A stretch of DNA of 64,000 nucleotides from Onishia taeanensis (GTDB lineage: Bacteria > Pseudomonadota > Gammaproteobacteria > Pseudomonadales > Halomonadaceae), in assembly GCF_900100755.1 (NCBI RefSeq), contig NZ_FNCI01000003.1, positions 124,001-188,000 of the forward strand, in the 5' to 3' direction. The position numbers and the translations under genes are program-made. Shown here piece by piece: positions 25,452 through 33,574 of the stretch; positions within the stretch are counted from its first letter, which is position 1; each line of letters opens with the position of its first letter. The notes below the pieces were generated by a model. The model was not told where the DNA came from and did no database searches. It saw nothing but the letters and a program-made list of their open reading frames with translations.

Positions 25452-26240
25452 ATGGTATTTCTGAACATTCACGGCCGCAGCGTGGCGTACCGATTACTGG
25501 GCGCTGAGGCCAATCCGCTGGTGATCTTGGCTCATCCGCTGGGCATGAGTCAGGCGGTTTGGGACGAGGTCCTGCCCGCGCTGCTACCGCATTACCGGGT
25601 GCTGACGTGGGATCTGCCTGGCCACGGCGCCAGTGAAGCCTGGGGAGAGGGCCCGATTACGCCGGCCGATCTGGCGGGCCAGGCACTGGCCCTGGCCGAC
25701 CAGGCTGGCGTTGATCGGTTCCACTTTGCTGGAACTTCTATTGGTGGTGTGGTGGGCCAGCAATTGATCAGCCAGCACGGCGAGCGGCTGCTATCTGCCA
25801 CTCTGACCAACACGGGGGCCGTGATTGGCAACGCCGAGCTCTGGAATACCCGGGCCGGCCGAGTCCGTCAGGAAGGCCTGGCGGCCATGTCCGAGGAAAT
25901 CGTACCGCGTTGGTTCGCTCCGACCTGCTTCAAGGCCGAGCCGGCACTCAAGGACGGCTGGTGCATACAGATGGGCCGTAGCGACGACGATTCCTACGCC
26001 AAGCTCTGCGAGATGCTGGGTCGCGACGACTTCAAGGGCAAGCTTTCCAATAAGGAAGTGAAAGTGCAACTGCTTGGCGGCAGCGAAGATATGGCGACTC
26101 CGCCGTCGACGCTAGAGGCCTTGGCAGTCGAGCTTGATGGCGCTCCGCTGGAGATCTTCGAGGGCGTGAGCCACGTGCCTTCCGTTGAGACACCTACGCA
26201 GTTCGCCGAGACGCTGCTTGCCATTTTGCGAGCGGCCTAG
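25452..26240 (+). CDS. pcaD: 3-oxoadipate enol-lactonase
   Basis: Alpha/beta hydrolase, 262 aa, that opens 3-oxoadipate enol-lactone to 3-oxoadipate. Catalytic triad is visible: Ser96 in AGTSIGG, Asp213 in GGSEDMATP and His241 in GVSHVPSVE; oxyanion region HPLGMSQAVWDEV. It lies 78 bases after pcaF. In this window the enol-lactone would come from the catechol branch (catB, catC) outside the left edge. Confidence 0.88.
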   Translation: MVFLNIHGRSVAYRLLGAEANPLVILAHPLGMSQAVWDEVLPALLPHYRVLTWDLPGHGASEAWGEGPITPADLAGQALALADQAGVDRFHFAGTSIGGVVGQQLISQHGERLLSATLTNTGAVIGNAELWNTRAGRVRQEGLAAMSEEIVPRWFAPTCFKAEPALKDGWCIQMGRSDDDSYAKLCEMLGRDDFKGKLSNKEVKVQLLGGSEDMATPPSTLEALAVELDGAPLEIFEGVSHVPSVETPTQFAETLLAILRAA

Positions 26241-26290
26241 ACGCCACATCATCCCGCATCCCTAATGCGCTGCGGGGTAAGCGAGGTCAA

Positions 26291-27121
26291 ATGACCAATC
26301 CCTGTATTATCTGCGTGGCCATCACCGGCAGCCTGCCCCGCAAGGAAAACAATCCAGCGGTTCCTGTCACAGTCAACGAGCAAGTCGAGAGCACTCAGGC
26401 AGCCTTCGAAGCCGGGGCCAGTATTGTTCATTGCCATGTTCGCAATGACGATCAGACACCCACTTCAGCCCCCGAGAAGTTCGCCAGATTGATGGAAGGC
26501 CTCAAGAAGCACTGCCCGGGGATGATCATCCAGCTCTCCACTGGCGGGCGCTCTGGGGCGGGCGAGGAGCGAGGCGCCATGCTGTCGCTAAAGCCGGACA
26601 TGGCAAGCCTCGCGGTGGGTTCCAATAATTTCCCCACTCGAGTCTACGAGAACTCGCCGCAGCTTGTGGAGTGGCTCGCCGACGAGATGTTGAAGTACGA
26701 CATCAAGCCCGAGATCGAGGCATTCGACCTGTCGCATATTCATCAGGCGGTGAACCTAGCCAAACAGGGCAAGCTCAAACCCTCGCTCTACGTTCAGTTC
26801 GTGATGGGGGTCAAGAACGCCATGCCGGTAGACAAGCCGACCTTCGATTTCTATGTGGAAACCTTGAATCGGCTCGCTCCGGATGCCCAATGGTGTGGTG
26901 CCGGCATCGGCGCCAATCAGTTGCTGCTCAACGAGTGGTCCATCGCCGCCGGCGGGCACACTCGCACAGGGCTCGAGGACAATATGCGCCTCGACCGTGA
27001 CTCCTTGGCGCCCTCCAATGCCGCACTGGTCGAGCGTACCGTGTCCCTTTGCGATCGATATGAGCGTCCGGTCGCCACCTGGCAGCAGGCCCGAGAAATC
27101 CTTGGCCTGAGGGTGGCCTGA
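26291..27121 (+). CDS. beta-keto acid cleavage enzyme (BKACE, DUF849 family)
   Basis: 276-aa zinc TIM-barrel protein of the family founded by 3-keto-5-aminohexanoate cleavage enzyme. Zinc ligands His47 and His49 appear in SIVHCHVRND; other family marks are QLSTGGRSGAGEERGAML, NNFPTRVYENSP, PEIEAFDLSHI, QFVMGVKNAMP, and WCGAGIGANQLLLNEWSIAAGGHTRTGLEDN. Members condense a beta-keto acid with acetyl-CoA to give acetoacetate and a new acyl-CoA. Located last in the pcaIJFD unit, its likely substrate is 3-oxoadipate, which would give acetoacetate plus succinyl-CoA; that is inference from context and from known BKACE chemistry. Confidence 0.85.
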   Translation: MTNPCIICVAITGSLPRKENNPAVPVTVNEQVESTQAAFEAGASIVHCHVRNDDQTPTSAPEKFARLMEGLKKHCPGMIIQLSTGGRSGAGEERGAMLSLKPDMASLAVGSNNFPTRVYENSPQLVEWLADEMLKYDIKPEIEAFDLSHIHQAVNLAKQGKLKPSLYVQFVMGVKNAMPVDKPTFDFYVETLNRLAPDAQWCGAGIGANQLLLNEWSIAAGGHTRTGLEDNMRLDRDSLAPSNAALVERTVSLCDRYERPVATWQQAREILGLRVA

Positions 27122-27175
27122 TACGCCGATTTGCGATGACGACCGGGTGACCATCATCAGGGGCTTGCATCCATC

Positions 27176-27195
27176 AGGGGCAGGCCCCTTCTTTT
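27176..27195 (+). terminator. intrinsic terminator after the pca/BKACE unit
   Basis: AGGGG-CAGG-CCCCT forms a 5-bp stem with a 4-base loop followed by TCTTTT. An upstream AGGGGC at 27159 offers an alternative longer-loop pairing with the same 3' arm. It ends the unit 55 bases after the BKACE stop. Confidence 0.65.
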
Positions 27196-27219
27196 GTGCG
27201 GGCGCGCTACCGGGCACAG

Positions 27220-27275
27220 TTTCGTGGGAAGAGTCTCGTGGGCCAGGTCTTGTGGGCAAAGTCTCGTTCCGTAAG
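27220..27275. repeat. four imperfect 14-base tandem units
   Basis: Units begin TTTCGTGGGAAGAG, TCTCGTGGGCCAGG, TCTTGTGGGCAAAG and TCTCGTTCCGTAAG at 27220, 27234, 27248 and 27262. The first three share TCGTGGG or TTGTGGG; the last is degenerate. Function unknown. Confidence 0.5.
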
Positions 27276-27509
27276 GCGAGACCAGGGCCGCATTTGAATT
27301 GATAGCAGGGTGTTCCCCAGGTGCAGAATGCCGGTTCCGACCGCCCTGGAATAATGCCACCAGCGATTCTGCGGATTTGGGCGGCTCATGATTATGGGGT
27401 ATACCGGACAGGTTTGCCGGGCCCTACCTCGCGCTAACCAGGTGGCAAACAATGGATGAGATGAACCATCCGCGATTGTTAATTCACACCTTAGGTAACC
27501 TTACTCCCC

Positions 27510-28436
27510 ATGTTGAATCAGCGCGCATTAGCGTATCTAAGTGAAGTCGTGCGAAGAGGGTCATTCCGACGAGCCGCCGATCACCTGAACATCGATGTAT
27601 CGGTGGTCAGCCGTCAGATCAAAGCACTTGAGGAGTCCCTCGGCGTGGCGCTTCTCCATCGCCACTCGTCTGGTGTTCAGGTGACAGAGTCAGGTCAGTT
27701 CCTAGTCGATCACTTTCAAGGCCAGATGTCTGCCGAGAAGGCGGTGCTATCGAAGCTTCAAAAGCTACAGGGGTTAGTCAGTGGGCAAGTGGCTATCGCG
27801 GTGGGAGAGGGTTTCATCGCTGACCTCGTTTCCGAGCCGCTGGAGTCCTTCATGACGGCTTACCCCGGTATCGAGCTCGACGTCACCATGGCGGGAATGG
27901 ACGAGGCGATAGACCTGGTCACCCAGGGGCATGTGGATTTCGCCTTGCTTTACGCCCCACCCGTCGACGCGCAACTGGTCTGTCACGTTGAAACCAAGCA
28001 TCCACTCGACCTGATCGTGCCTGCGGGTCACCCGCTGATGGCGCTGAGGCGGCAAGTGTTTCTGCAAGATATTGAAGGATATCCCTTGGGGCTGATGAAT
28101 CACCCCTTCGGTATGCGCCATCTGGTCAACGCCGTCGCTCATCAAGAGCGGATTTCCTTACGGGCGAGGCTGCACACCAACTCGGTGGCGGTGCTCAGGA
28201 ATTTCGTGGTGTCGGGGATCGGCGTCACCTTCATGCCGCAGCTTACCGTCATCGATGCGCTCGATGATGCGGAAATCGGCATTCTGGAAATGGCGCACCC
28301 GGCTCTGAACGGCGCAACAGCACAGATCGTCAGTCGGCAGGGCCGTGCGTTGACGGTATCGGCAGAAGCATGCCTGGAGCATTTACGACGTGGCATGCGC
28401 TTTTTCAACAGCGATGCGCCGCGCCTGTTGTCATAA
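27510..28436 (+). CDS. LysR-family transcriptional regulator
   Basis: 308 aa. N-terminal HTH: NQRALAYLSEVVRRGSFRRAADHLNIDVSVVSRQIKALEESLGVALLHRHSSGVQVTESG. The effector-binding domain follows from about residue 90 (GQVAIAVGEGFIADLVSEPLESFMTAYPGIELDV) and ends with GIGVTFMPQLTV. It is upstream of and co-oriented with the TRAP transporter/dipeptidase genes (114 bases away), so it is the natural candidate for their regulator. The effector cannot be read from sequence. Confidence 0.85.
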   Translation: MLNQRALAYLSEVVRRGSFRRAADHLNIDVSVVSRQIKALEESLGVALLHRHSSGVQVTESGQFLVDHFQGQMSAEKAVLSKLQKLQGLVSGQVAIAVGEGFIADLVSEPLESFMTAYPGIELDVTMAGMDEAIDLVTQGHVDFALLYAPPVDAQLVCHVETKHPLDLIVPAGHPLMALRRQVFLQDIEGYPLGLMNHPFGMRHLVNAVAHQERISLRARLHTNSVAVLRNFVVSGIGVTFMPQLTVIDALDDAEIGILEMAHPALNGATAQIVSRQGRALTVSAEACLEHLRRGMRFFNSDAPRLLS

Positions 28437-28550
28437 AAACAACGCGGGGTCTATTGCAAAGGCAACAGAGGCAACCATAGCCTGACATGCAAGGCCACAT
28501 GGGTGAGCCGACCACATAACTACACAAGACACTTCACTGAGGAGTTCGGT

Positions 28551-29582
28551 ATGGACCTGTCTCGGAAATTTGCGCTTAACACTCTTGCTTCAGCCTGCGT
28601 GATGGCATCTCTCGCCACTAGTGCCCAAGCGGCCACCACGGTCAATCTTAGCTATAACGGTGCGCCGGACGCTGACAAGAACGCCGTCCATGCCTTTGCC
28701 ACCAACCTGAAAGAGCTGGTCGCCGAGAAAACTGATGGCGAAATCGAGCTGAAACTCTATCCCAATAGCATGCTGGGTGAAGAGCAGGAGCGCATGGAGC
28801 AGGTGATGAACTCGCCGAGCCTCAACATTGCCTCTTTTGCGGGCATGTCGCCGGTGGTTCCGGAGATTTTCGTCAGCGCCATTCCTTTCTTGTTCGATGA
28901 TTTCGCATCGGCGCGCACTTTCTTTGACGAAGGCCAGTATTGGAGCAATGTAGAAACGGCGCTTCGCGAACGCACTGGCGCGGAGTTGCTGGCTGTGGTC
29001 GAGGAGGGGGGCTTCCTGGCGTTCACCAACGATAAAAAACCCATTTCTTCGCCTGCTGATTTCGACGGCCTGCGCTTCCGGGCAATGGACCCAAGCCAGG
29101 TGGCGCTCTATGAGGCCTTCGGCGCGTCCGGTACTCCAATACCCTGGACCGAAGTCTATATGGCCCTCAAGACCGGTGTCGCAGACGGTCAGATGAACCC
29201 GCCGATGTATATCATCCTCGGCAGCCTATACGAAGTGCAGGATTACCTGACGTTGGCGAACATTCAGTATTCCGACCAATTCCTGGTAGGTAATGGCGCC
29301 ATGATCGACGGTTGGGATGAGGGGATGCGAGCCAACTTCATGGAGGCGGTGGCCGAAGCCAACACCATGGCGCGCGAGCAAAATCAAGCCAAAGTCGATG
29401 AGCGTATCGCCTATCTAGAAGAGCAGGGCATGGAAGTGATCCGCCCCACGGAAGAAGAGCTCAATGCCTTCCGGGAACAGGGACAGCCAGCGTACTTAGA
29501 GTGGCTCTCCGAGCAGGGTATCGAACAAAAGTGGGTCGATATGGCGCTCGAAGATGCCGGCATGAGTGATCTCGGCAAGTAA
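28551..29582 (+). CDS. TRAP transporter periplasmic solute-binding protein (DctP type)
   Basis: 343 aa after choosing ATG 28551, which has GAGGAG 7 bases upstream; the frame opens earlier at 28503 without a ribosome site. Signal peptide with cleavage near AQA-ATTVNLSYNG (about residue 27). The DctP fold is recognisable: DKNAVHAFATNLKELVAEKTDGEIELKLYPNSMLGEEQERMEQV, GLRFRAMDPSQVALYEAFGASGTPIPWTEVYMALKTGVADGQMNPP, including the conserved Arg of LRFR that binds the ligand carboxylate. It feeds the DctQ/DctM membrane pair downstream. Confidence 0.9.
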   Translation: MDLSRKFALNTLASACVMASLATSAQAATTVNLSYNGAPDADKNAVHAFATNLKELVAEKTDGEIELKLYPNSMLGEEQERMEQVMNSPSLNIASFAGMSPVVPEIFVSAIPFLFDDFASARTFFDEGQYWSNVETALRERTGAELLAVVEEGGFLAFTNDKKPISSPADFDGLRFRAMDPSQVALYEAFGASGTPIPWTEVYMALKTGVADGQMNPPMYIILGSLYEVQDYLTLANIQYSDQFLVGNGAMIDGWDEGMRANFMEAVAEANTMAREQNQAKVDERIAYLEEQGMEVIRPTEEELNAFREQGQPAYLEWLSEQGIEQKWVDMALEDAGMSDLGK

Positions 29583-29590
29583 GCAATGTG

Positions 29591-29656
29591 GCGCCGCTTC
29601 ATGAGCGGCGCAGTTCGACATCACACTCGCGGGCAGAGAGCGGCATTCTCTGCCCG
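29591..29656 (+). other. two tandem hairpins between dctP and dctQ
   Basis: GCGCCGCT / AGCGGCGC (29591-29611, 5-base loop) is followed by CGGGCAGAGA / TCTCTGCCCG (29630-29656, perfect 10 bp, 7-base loop). Neither has a T-run. They lie directly after the binding-protein stop, where they would protect its mRNA or reduce read-through into the membrane genes. Confidence 0.6.
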
Positions 29657-29679
29657 TTGCAGTTGGGGCTCTTACTCCT

Positions 29680-30171
29680 ATGTTATCTCTACGCTCTCGG
29701 AGCCTTCTGGTCAGCCAGAAGGCCACTCTGTGGCTTGCCAGTAGTCTGCTGCTCATCGACCTGCTGGCCATTCTCTTCGGCGTCTTCATGCGCTATATCG
29801 CGGGTGGCGCACCGATATGGACCGACGAGCTTGCACGGTACCTCATTATCGCCAGTGTGTTACTGGCCATGGGGGCCGTCTGGGTCGAAGGTGGACACAT
29901 GCGCGTGGCGCTTATCGAGCGCCTTCTTCCATCAGGATTATGCCGGCTTCTGAACGTCTACCAATGGCTGCTGACACTCATGCTGGCCATTGGCGGTGCC
30001 GTGGTTAGCTACCGCTATGCGATGTCAGTATCGATGTTTACCAGCTCGGGGTTGGGGATCAGCCGCACCATTCCGATGTTGTCCGTCCCGGCTGGCTTTG
30101 CCCTGCTTGCCTGGCAGGCACTGCTTTATGGCCCTGCACCGCTCAAGACAATCGCGGAGGAAGTCGAATGA
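29680..30171 (+). CDS. TRAP transporter small membrane subunit (DctQ type)
   Basis: 163 aa with four hydrophobic segments (about residues 15-38, 52-70, 91-112 and 133-150). The family motif FGVFMRYIAGGAPIWTDELARYLIIASVLLAMGAVWVEGGHMRV is clear. It connects the binding protein with the large permease. Its stop overlaps the dctM ATG by four bases. The ribosome site is weak. Confidence 0.88.
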   Translation: MLSLRSRSLLVSQKATLWLASSLLLIDLLAILFGVFMRYIAGGAPIWTDELARYLIIASVLLAMGAVWVEGGHMRVALIERLLPSGLCRLLNVYQWLLTLMLAIGGAVVSYRYAMSVSMFTSSGLGISRTIPMLSVPAGFALLAWQALLYGPAPLKTIAEEVE

Positions 30172-31445
30172 CACTCACCATGTTGGGGGTCTTCCTGGTT
30201 CATGTGCTATTGGGGCTGCCGCTTTTCATTGCCTTGCTGACGACCGCCTTGGTCGGCTTCCTGTTCATTGATTTCAGCATGGTACCGCGCATGATGCCGC
30301 AGCAATTCTTCAGCGGTATCAACGTGTTCTCCCTGATGGCAATTCCGTTGTTCATCCTTGCGGGTAATCTGATGAATGCCAGTCGCCTGACCGATCGATT
30401 GATGGGGTTGGCGCGTTTACTGGTTGGCCATTTCCGCGGAGGAATGGGGCACGTCAATGTCGTCTCAAGTGTGTTTTTCGCCGGTGTGAACGGTTCTGCC
30501 GTTGCGGATACCTCAGCGCTCGGTTCATTGCTCGTGCCAGCGATGCGCAAGGATGGCTATTCGACCGCATTCGCGGCCGGCTTGACCGCCGGTAGCTCCT
30601 TGATCGGGCCGATCATCCCACCCAGTATCTTCATGATTCTCTATGCCTCTCTCACCAACACCTCGGTGGGCGACCTCTTCCTGGCGGGGGTGATCCCTGG
30701 GCTTATTCTCGGCGTTGCCTTCATGGCGATGAACGCTTGGTATGCCTGGCGACACGACATGCCCAAGCAAGGCGGTTTGCCATCAGCACGAGCGCTTGGA
30801 GTGGCGACATTGGGGGCTCTCCCGGCATTGGTCGCGCCCTTCATCATCGTGGCGGGTATCGTCATGGGGTTTGTCACGCCGACCGAGTCGGGTGCACTCA
30901 CTGCACTCTATGTGGCGCTCTGCGGCATGGTGCTGGGTAATCTTAAGCTGCGCGATTTCTGGCAGGCGATCGTCGAAACCACGCGTCTCACCTCGGCGAT
31001 CTTTTTGATCATGGCGGCATCGGCGACGATAAGCTGGCTGCTGTCTTATGCTCAGGTGCCGACTCAGTTTGTCGAGTTGCTCACGCCCTACATTTCAGAC
31101 CCCATCGTGATTCTGCTGATGCTCAGCGGTATCACCTTCGTGACCGGTATGTTCATGGAAGAGGTATCGGCCCTGATGCTGTTGACGCCGATCTTCTCCC
31201 CGGTTGCCATGATGGCAGGTATCGATCCGGTGCACCTGGGGATCATCATTACGCTCAATATCACCATCGCCTTGATTACACCGCCGATGGGGGCGTGCGT
31301 GTATGTAGCTGCCGCCGTTAGCCGGCTGGAAATCGTGTCGCTGTTTCGAACGATCTGGCCGTTTGTGCTCATGGCCATTCTGGTGCTGCTGGTTTTAATT
31401 GTGTTTCCGTCGCTGACGCTCTGGTTACCGACGGTCTTGGGGTAA
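30168..31445 (+). CDS. TRAP transporter large permease (DctM type)
   Basis: 425 aa, about 12 membrane segments; Na+- or H+-driven uptake of the bound solute. Family stretches: GINVFSLMAIPLFILAGNLMNASRLTDRLMGLARLLVGHFRGGMGHVNVVSSVFFAGVNGSAVADTSALGSLLVPAM, GSSLIGPIIPPSIFMILYASLTNTSVGDLFLAGVIPG, and NITIALITPPMGACVYVAAAVSR. It overlaps dctQ by ATGA and the dipeptidase gene starts 7 bases after its stop. Confidence 0.92.
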   Translation: MTLTMLGVFLVHVLLGLPLFIALLTTALVGFLFIDFSMVPRMMPQQFFSGINVFSLMAIPLFILAGNLMNASRLTDRLMGLARLLVGHFRGGMGHVNVVSSVFFAGVNGSAVADTSALGSLLVPAMRKDGYSTAFAAGLTAGSSLIGPIIPPSIFMILYASLTNTSVGDLFLAGVIPGLILGVAFMAMNAWYAWRHDMPKQGGLPSARALGVATLGALPALVAPFIIVAGIVMGFVTPTESGALTALYVALCGMVLGNLKLRDFWQAIVETTRLTSAIFLIMAASATISWLLSYAQVPTQFVELLTPYISDPIVILLMLSGITFVTGMFMEEVSALMLLTPIFSPVAMMAGIDPVHLGIIITLNITIALITPPMGACVYVAAAVSRLEIVSLFRTIWPFVLMAILVLLVLIVFPSLTLWLPTVLG

Positions 31446-31451
31446 AGAACG

Positions 31452-32219
31452 ATGCCAACATTGAAAGAAGGCGCAACTAGGTCCTTCGCTACGCCTATCC
31501 CCCATGTGAGGGAGCCTGACTGGTCCAAAGTGAGCCAGATTCCCATCCATGAGAGTGATGAGCCATTGGTGCCGCTCGGTCTGGCACCGCTGCCCATCAA
31601 GGTATTTCCGGTATATGCCAAGCAAGGAGTGCCTGGCTCTGTCGATGAGTGCTACGTCAGGGAGACGACCTATCGTCGTCTGCTGAAGGTGGCACGCTCT
31701 CTTCCCGACGGCATGGGGCTGGTGGTGCTGGATGGCTGGCGACCCTGGCGGGTCCAGCAATACCTGTTCGATACCCTCTACGAGTCACTGCGAGCCCATC
31801 GCAGCGACTTGAGCGAGGTTGATCTGACGGTTCGCACGCGCGAGTTCGTGTCGGTACCCAGCCGCAGCCAGGAGGCTCCCAGCCCTCATCTGACCGGCGG
31901 GGCGGTGGATGTCACGCTGTGCGACGCTGATGGTCTCTTGCTCGATATGGGCACCTTGTTCGATGAGGCGGTGAGCGAATCGCATACCGTGTCGTTGGAA
32001 GAACTCGAGGCCCCCACCGAGCGACAGCGTGTCGCCAGAGACAATCGCCGGTTGCTGTATAACGCGATGGCGGCCCAAGGCTTCACCAATCTGCCTAGTG
32101 AATGGTGGCATTACGACTGTGGTGATCAGCTCTGGGCCTACCATAGTGGCCAAGCTGCCGCTCGTTACGGTCCGGCTGAGTTAGAGACGGTCGAGGAACG
32201 CTGGCGTAAACAGCTATAG
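31452..32219 (+). CDS. D-alanyl-D-alanine dipeptidase family (VanX/DdpX-like, peptidase M15D)
   Basis: 255-aa zinc dipeptidase. The VanX active-site residues align by spacing: zinc ligands His146 and Asp153 in SPHLTGGAVD, Glu217 and His220 in SEWWHYD, and an Arg in GWRPWR (Arg97). No signal peptide is evident, so it should act in the cytoplasm like DdpX and VanX. It is fused in operon order to a TRAP importer (7 bases after dctM), which suggests uptake followed by hydrolysis of a D-Ala-D-Ala-like dipeptide for recycling. It is unlikely to be a vancomycin-resistance gene: no vanH or vanA is near. Confidence 0.85.
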   Translation: MPTLKEGATRSFATPIPHVREPDWSKVSQIPIHESDEPLVPLGLAPLPIKVFPVYAKQGVPGSVDECYVRETTYRRLLKVARSLPDGMGLVVLDGWRPWRVQQYLFDTLYESLRAHRSDLSEVDLTVRTREFVSVPSRSQEAPSPHLTGGAVDVTLCDADGLLLDMGTLFDEAVSESHTVSLEELEAPTERQRVARDNRRLLYNAMAAQGFTNLPSEWWHYDCGDQLWAYHSGQAAARYGPAELETVEERWRKQL

Positions 32220-32302
32220 GGTGAGCACTCCCCACTTTTTTCCATCAACAGGAGTGGGCGCGAGCGCCACCTTCGTCGCGCCTGCGCCCTGCCACTAGGC
32301 GT

Positions 32303-33334
32303 TCATTCGACGGTCAGCAGCATCTTGATAGCCTGTTCTTTTGCCGCTTCGCCAAAGATATCGTAGGCCTTTTCGATCTCGTCGAGCTTGAAGCGATGAG
32401 TCACCAGCCCTGCGGGCTCGACTCTGCCGCTTTCGACGACTCTCATCAGTACTGGAATGCTGTCGGTGTTGACAAGACCCGTTCGCAGGGTAATGTTCTT
32501 GATCCACAGATCTTGCAGCCTGAGGTCGACGCTCTTGCCATGCACGCCAATATTGGCGATATGCCCGCCTGCACGAACGATGCGCTGGCAGACATCAAAC
32601 GCCTCGGGAATCCCCACCGCTTCCATGGCGACATCTACGCCTTCGCCCCCGGTGAGCTTTTCAATGGCTTCTATCGGGTCCTGGGCAATGATGTCGGTGG
32701 CGCCGAGTTGCTTTGCCATCGCCAGACGGTTCTCATCGGGATCGATCATGATGATTCGCGCGGGAGAGTAGAACTGCGAGGTCATCAGTGCTGCCAGGCC
32801 GATAGGGCCAGCGCCGACGATGGCGACGGTGTCGCCGAGCGTGACCTCGCCGTTCAGCGCGCCAATTTCGTGCCCGGTCGGCAGGATGTCGCTGAGCATC
32901 ACCGCCGCCGCGCGATCGATCTCCTTGGGTAGCGGATAGAGGCTGTTATCTGCGTGTGGAATACGCACGTACTCAGCCTGGGTGCCATCAATCAAGTGGC
33001 CGAGTATCCAGCCGCCGTCTCGGCAGTGGGAATAGACACCGCGCTTGCAATAATCGCAGCGCCCGCAGGAGGTGATGCAGGAGATCAGCACTTCGTCGCC
33101 AACCTGGATATTGCTCACTCCTTCACCGACCTCTTCGACCACCCCTACGCCTTCATGCCCCAGGATGCGGCCTTCCGTGACCGCAGGGACATCGCCCTTC
33201 AAGATATGCAAATCGGTGCCGCAGATAGTGGTATGGGTGATGCGTACCACAGCGTCCGTCGGATTGATTAGCGTCGGGCGCGGCTTGTCTTCCCAGCGAC
33301 GCTTGCCGGGACCATGGAATACCAGAGCCTTCAT
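32303..33334 (-). CDS. zinc-dependent alcohol dehydrogenase (MDR family)
   Basis: 343 aa medium-chain dehydrogenase. Catalytic zinc ligands: Cys in TICGTDLHI and His-Glu in GHEGVGVVEEVG; structural zinc cysteines in CGRCDYCKRGVYSHC; Rossmann motif VGAGPIGLAAL. The GTDLHILKGDVPAV wording with GGWILGHLIDGTQAEYVRIPHADNSLYPLP resembles broad-specificity bacterial alcohol or butanediol/threonine dehydrogenases. AAGGAGG lies just before its start. It is divergent from zinT, and both depend on zinc. The physiological substrate is unknown. Confidence 0.85.
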   Translation of the reverse strand: MKALVFHGPGKRRWEDKPRPTLINPTDAVVRITHTTICGTDLHILKGDVPAVTEGRILGHEGVGVVEEVGEGVSNIQVGDEVLISCITSCGRCDYCKRGVYSHCRDGGWILGHLIDGTQAEYVRIPHADNSLYPLPKEIDRAAAVMLSDILPTGHEIGALNGEVTLGDTVAIVGAGPIGLAALMTSQFYSPARIIMIDPDENRLAMAKQLGATDIIAQDPIEAIEKLTGGEGVDVAMEAVGIPEAFDVCQRIVRAGGHIANIGVHGKSVDLRLQDLWIKNITLRTGLVNTDSIPVLMRVVESGRVEPAGLVTHRFKLDEIEKAYDIFGEAAKEQAIKMLLTVE

Positions 33335-33510
33335 GACGCATCCTCCTTAAATGAAAAGAAACAGCCGATGAGCGGCCGCCAACGACCACTTACTTAGGAT
33401 GGTATGAGGCGTTCATGGCCGCCTTGACGTACATCAAGGCAAGTCCCTGAGAACGGTACCAGGCTGCCGCGGCAGGTATGGCCCGGAGCGAATGGGTAGT
33501 GATTGATTTA

Positions 33511-33530
33511 TGATACGTTATAACATAATG
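33511..33530. promoter_or_regulatory. Zur-like operator upstream of zinT
   Basis: The stretch contains GTTATAAC (33517-33524), a perfect dyad within an A+T-rich context (ATACGTTATAACATAAT) that resembles the gammaproteobacterial Zur box. It lies 45 bases before the zinT start and also upstream of the divergent alcohol dehydrogenase. Confidence 0.6.
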
Positions 33531-33574
33531 TTGGTGATTCGTTTTCCTACTCAACAGACATAGCGAGTTCCACG

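Larger units (their letters stand above)
27122..27509. other. 388-base intergenic region between the BKACE and LysR genes
   Basis: It holds the terminator of the pca unit at 27176-27195, a 14-base tandem repeat at 27220-27275 and presumably the LysR promoter. No coding frame is supported. The last 40 bases before LysR are A+T-richer (GTTAATTCACACC). Confidence 0.55.

Noticed and set aside
31452-32219. Vancomycin-resistance determinant
   Set aside because: VanX-like peptidases occur in many Gram-negative bacteria; vanH, vanA, vanR and vanS are missing and the gene is in a TRAP operon.
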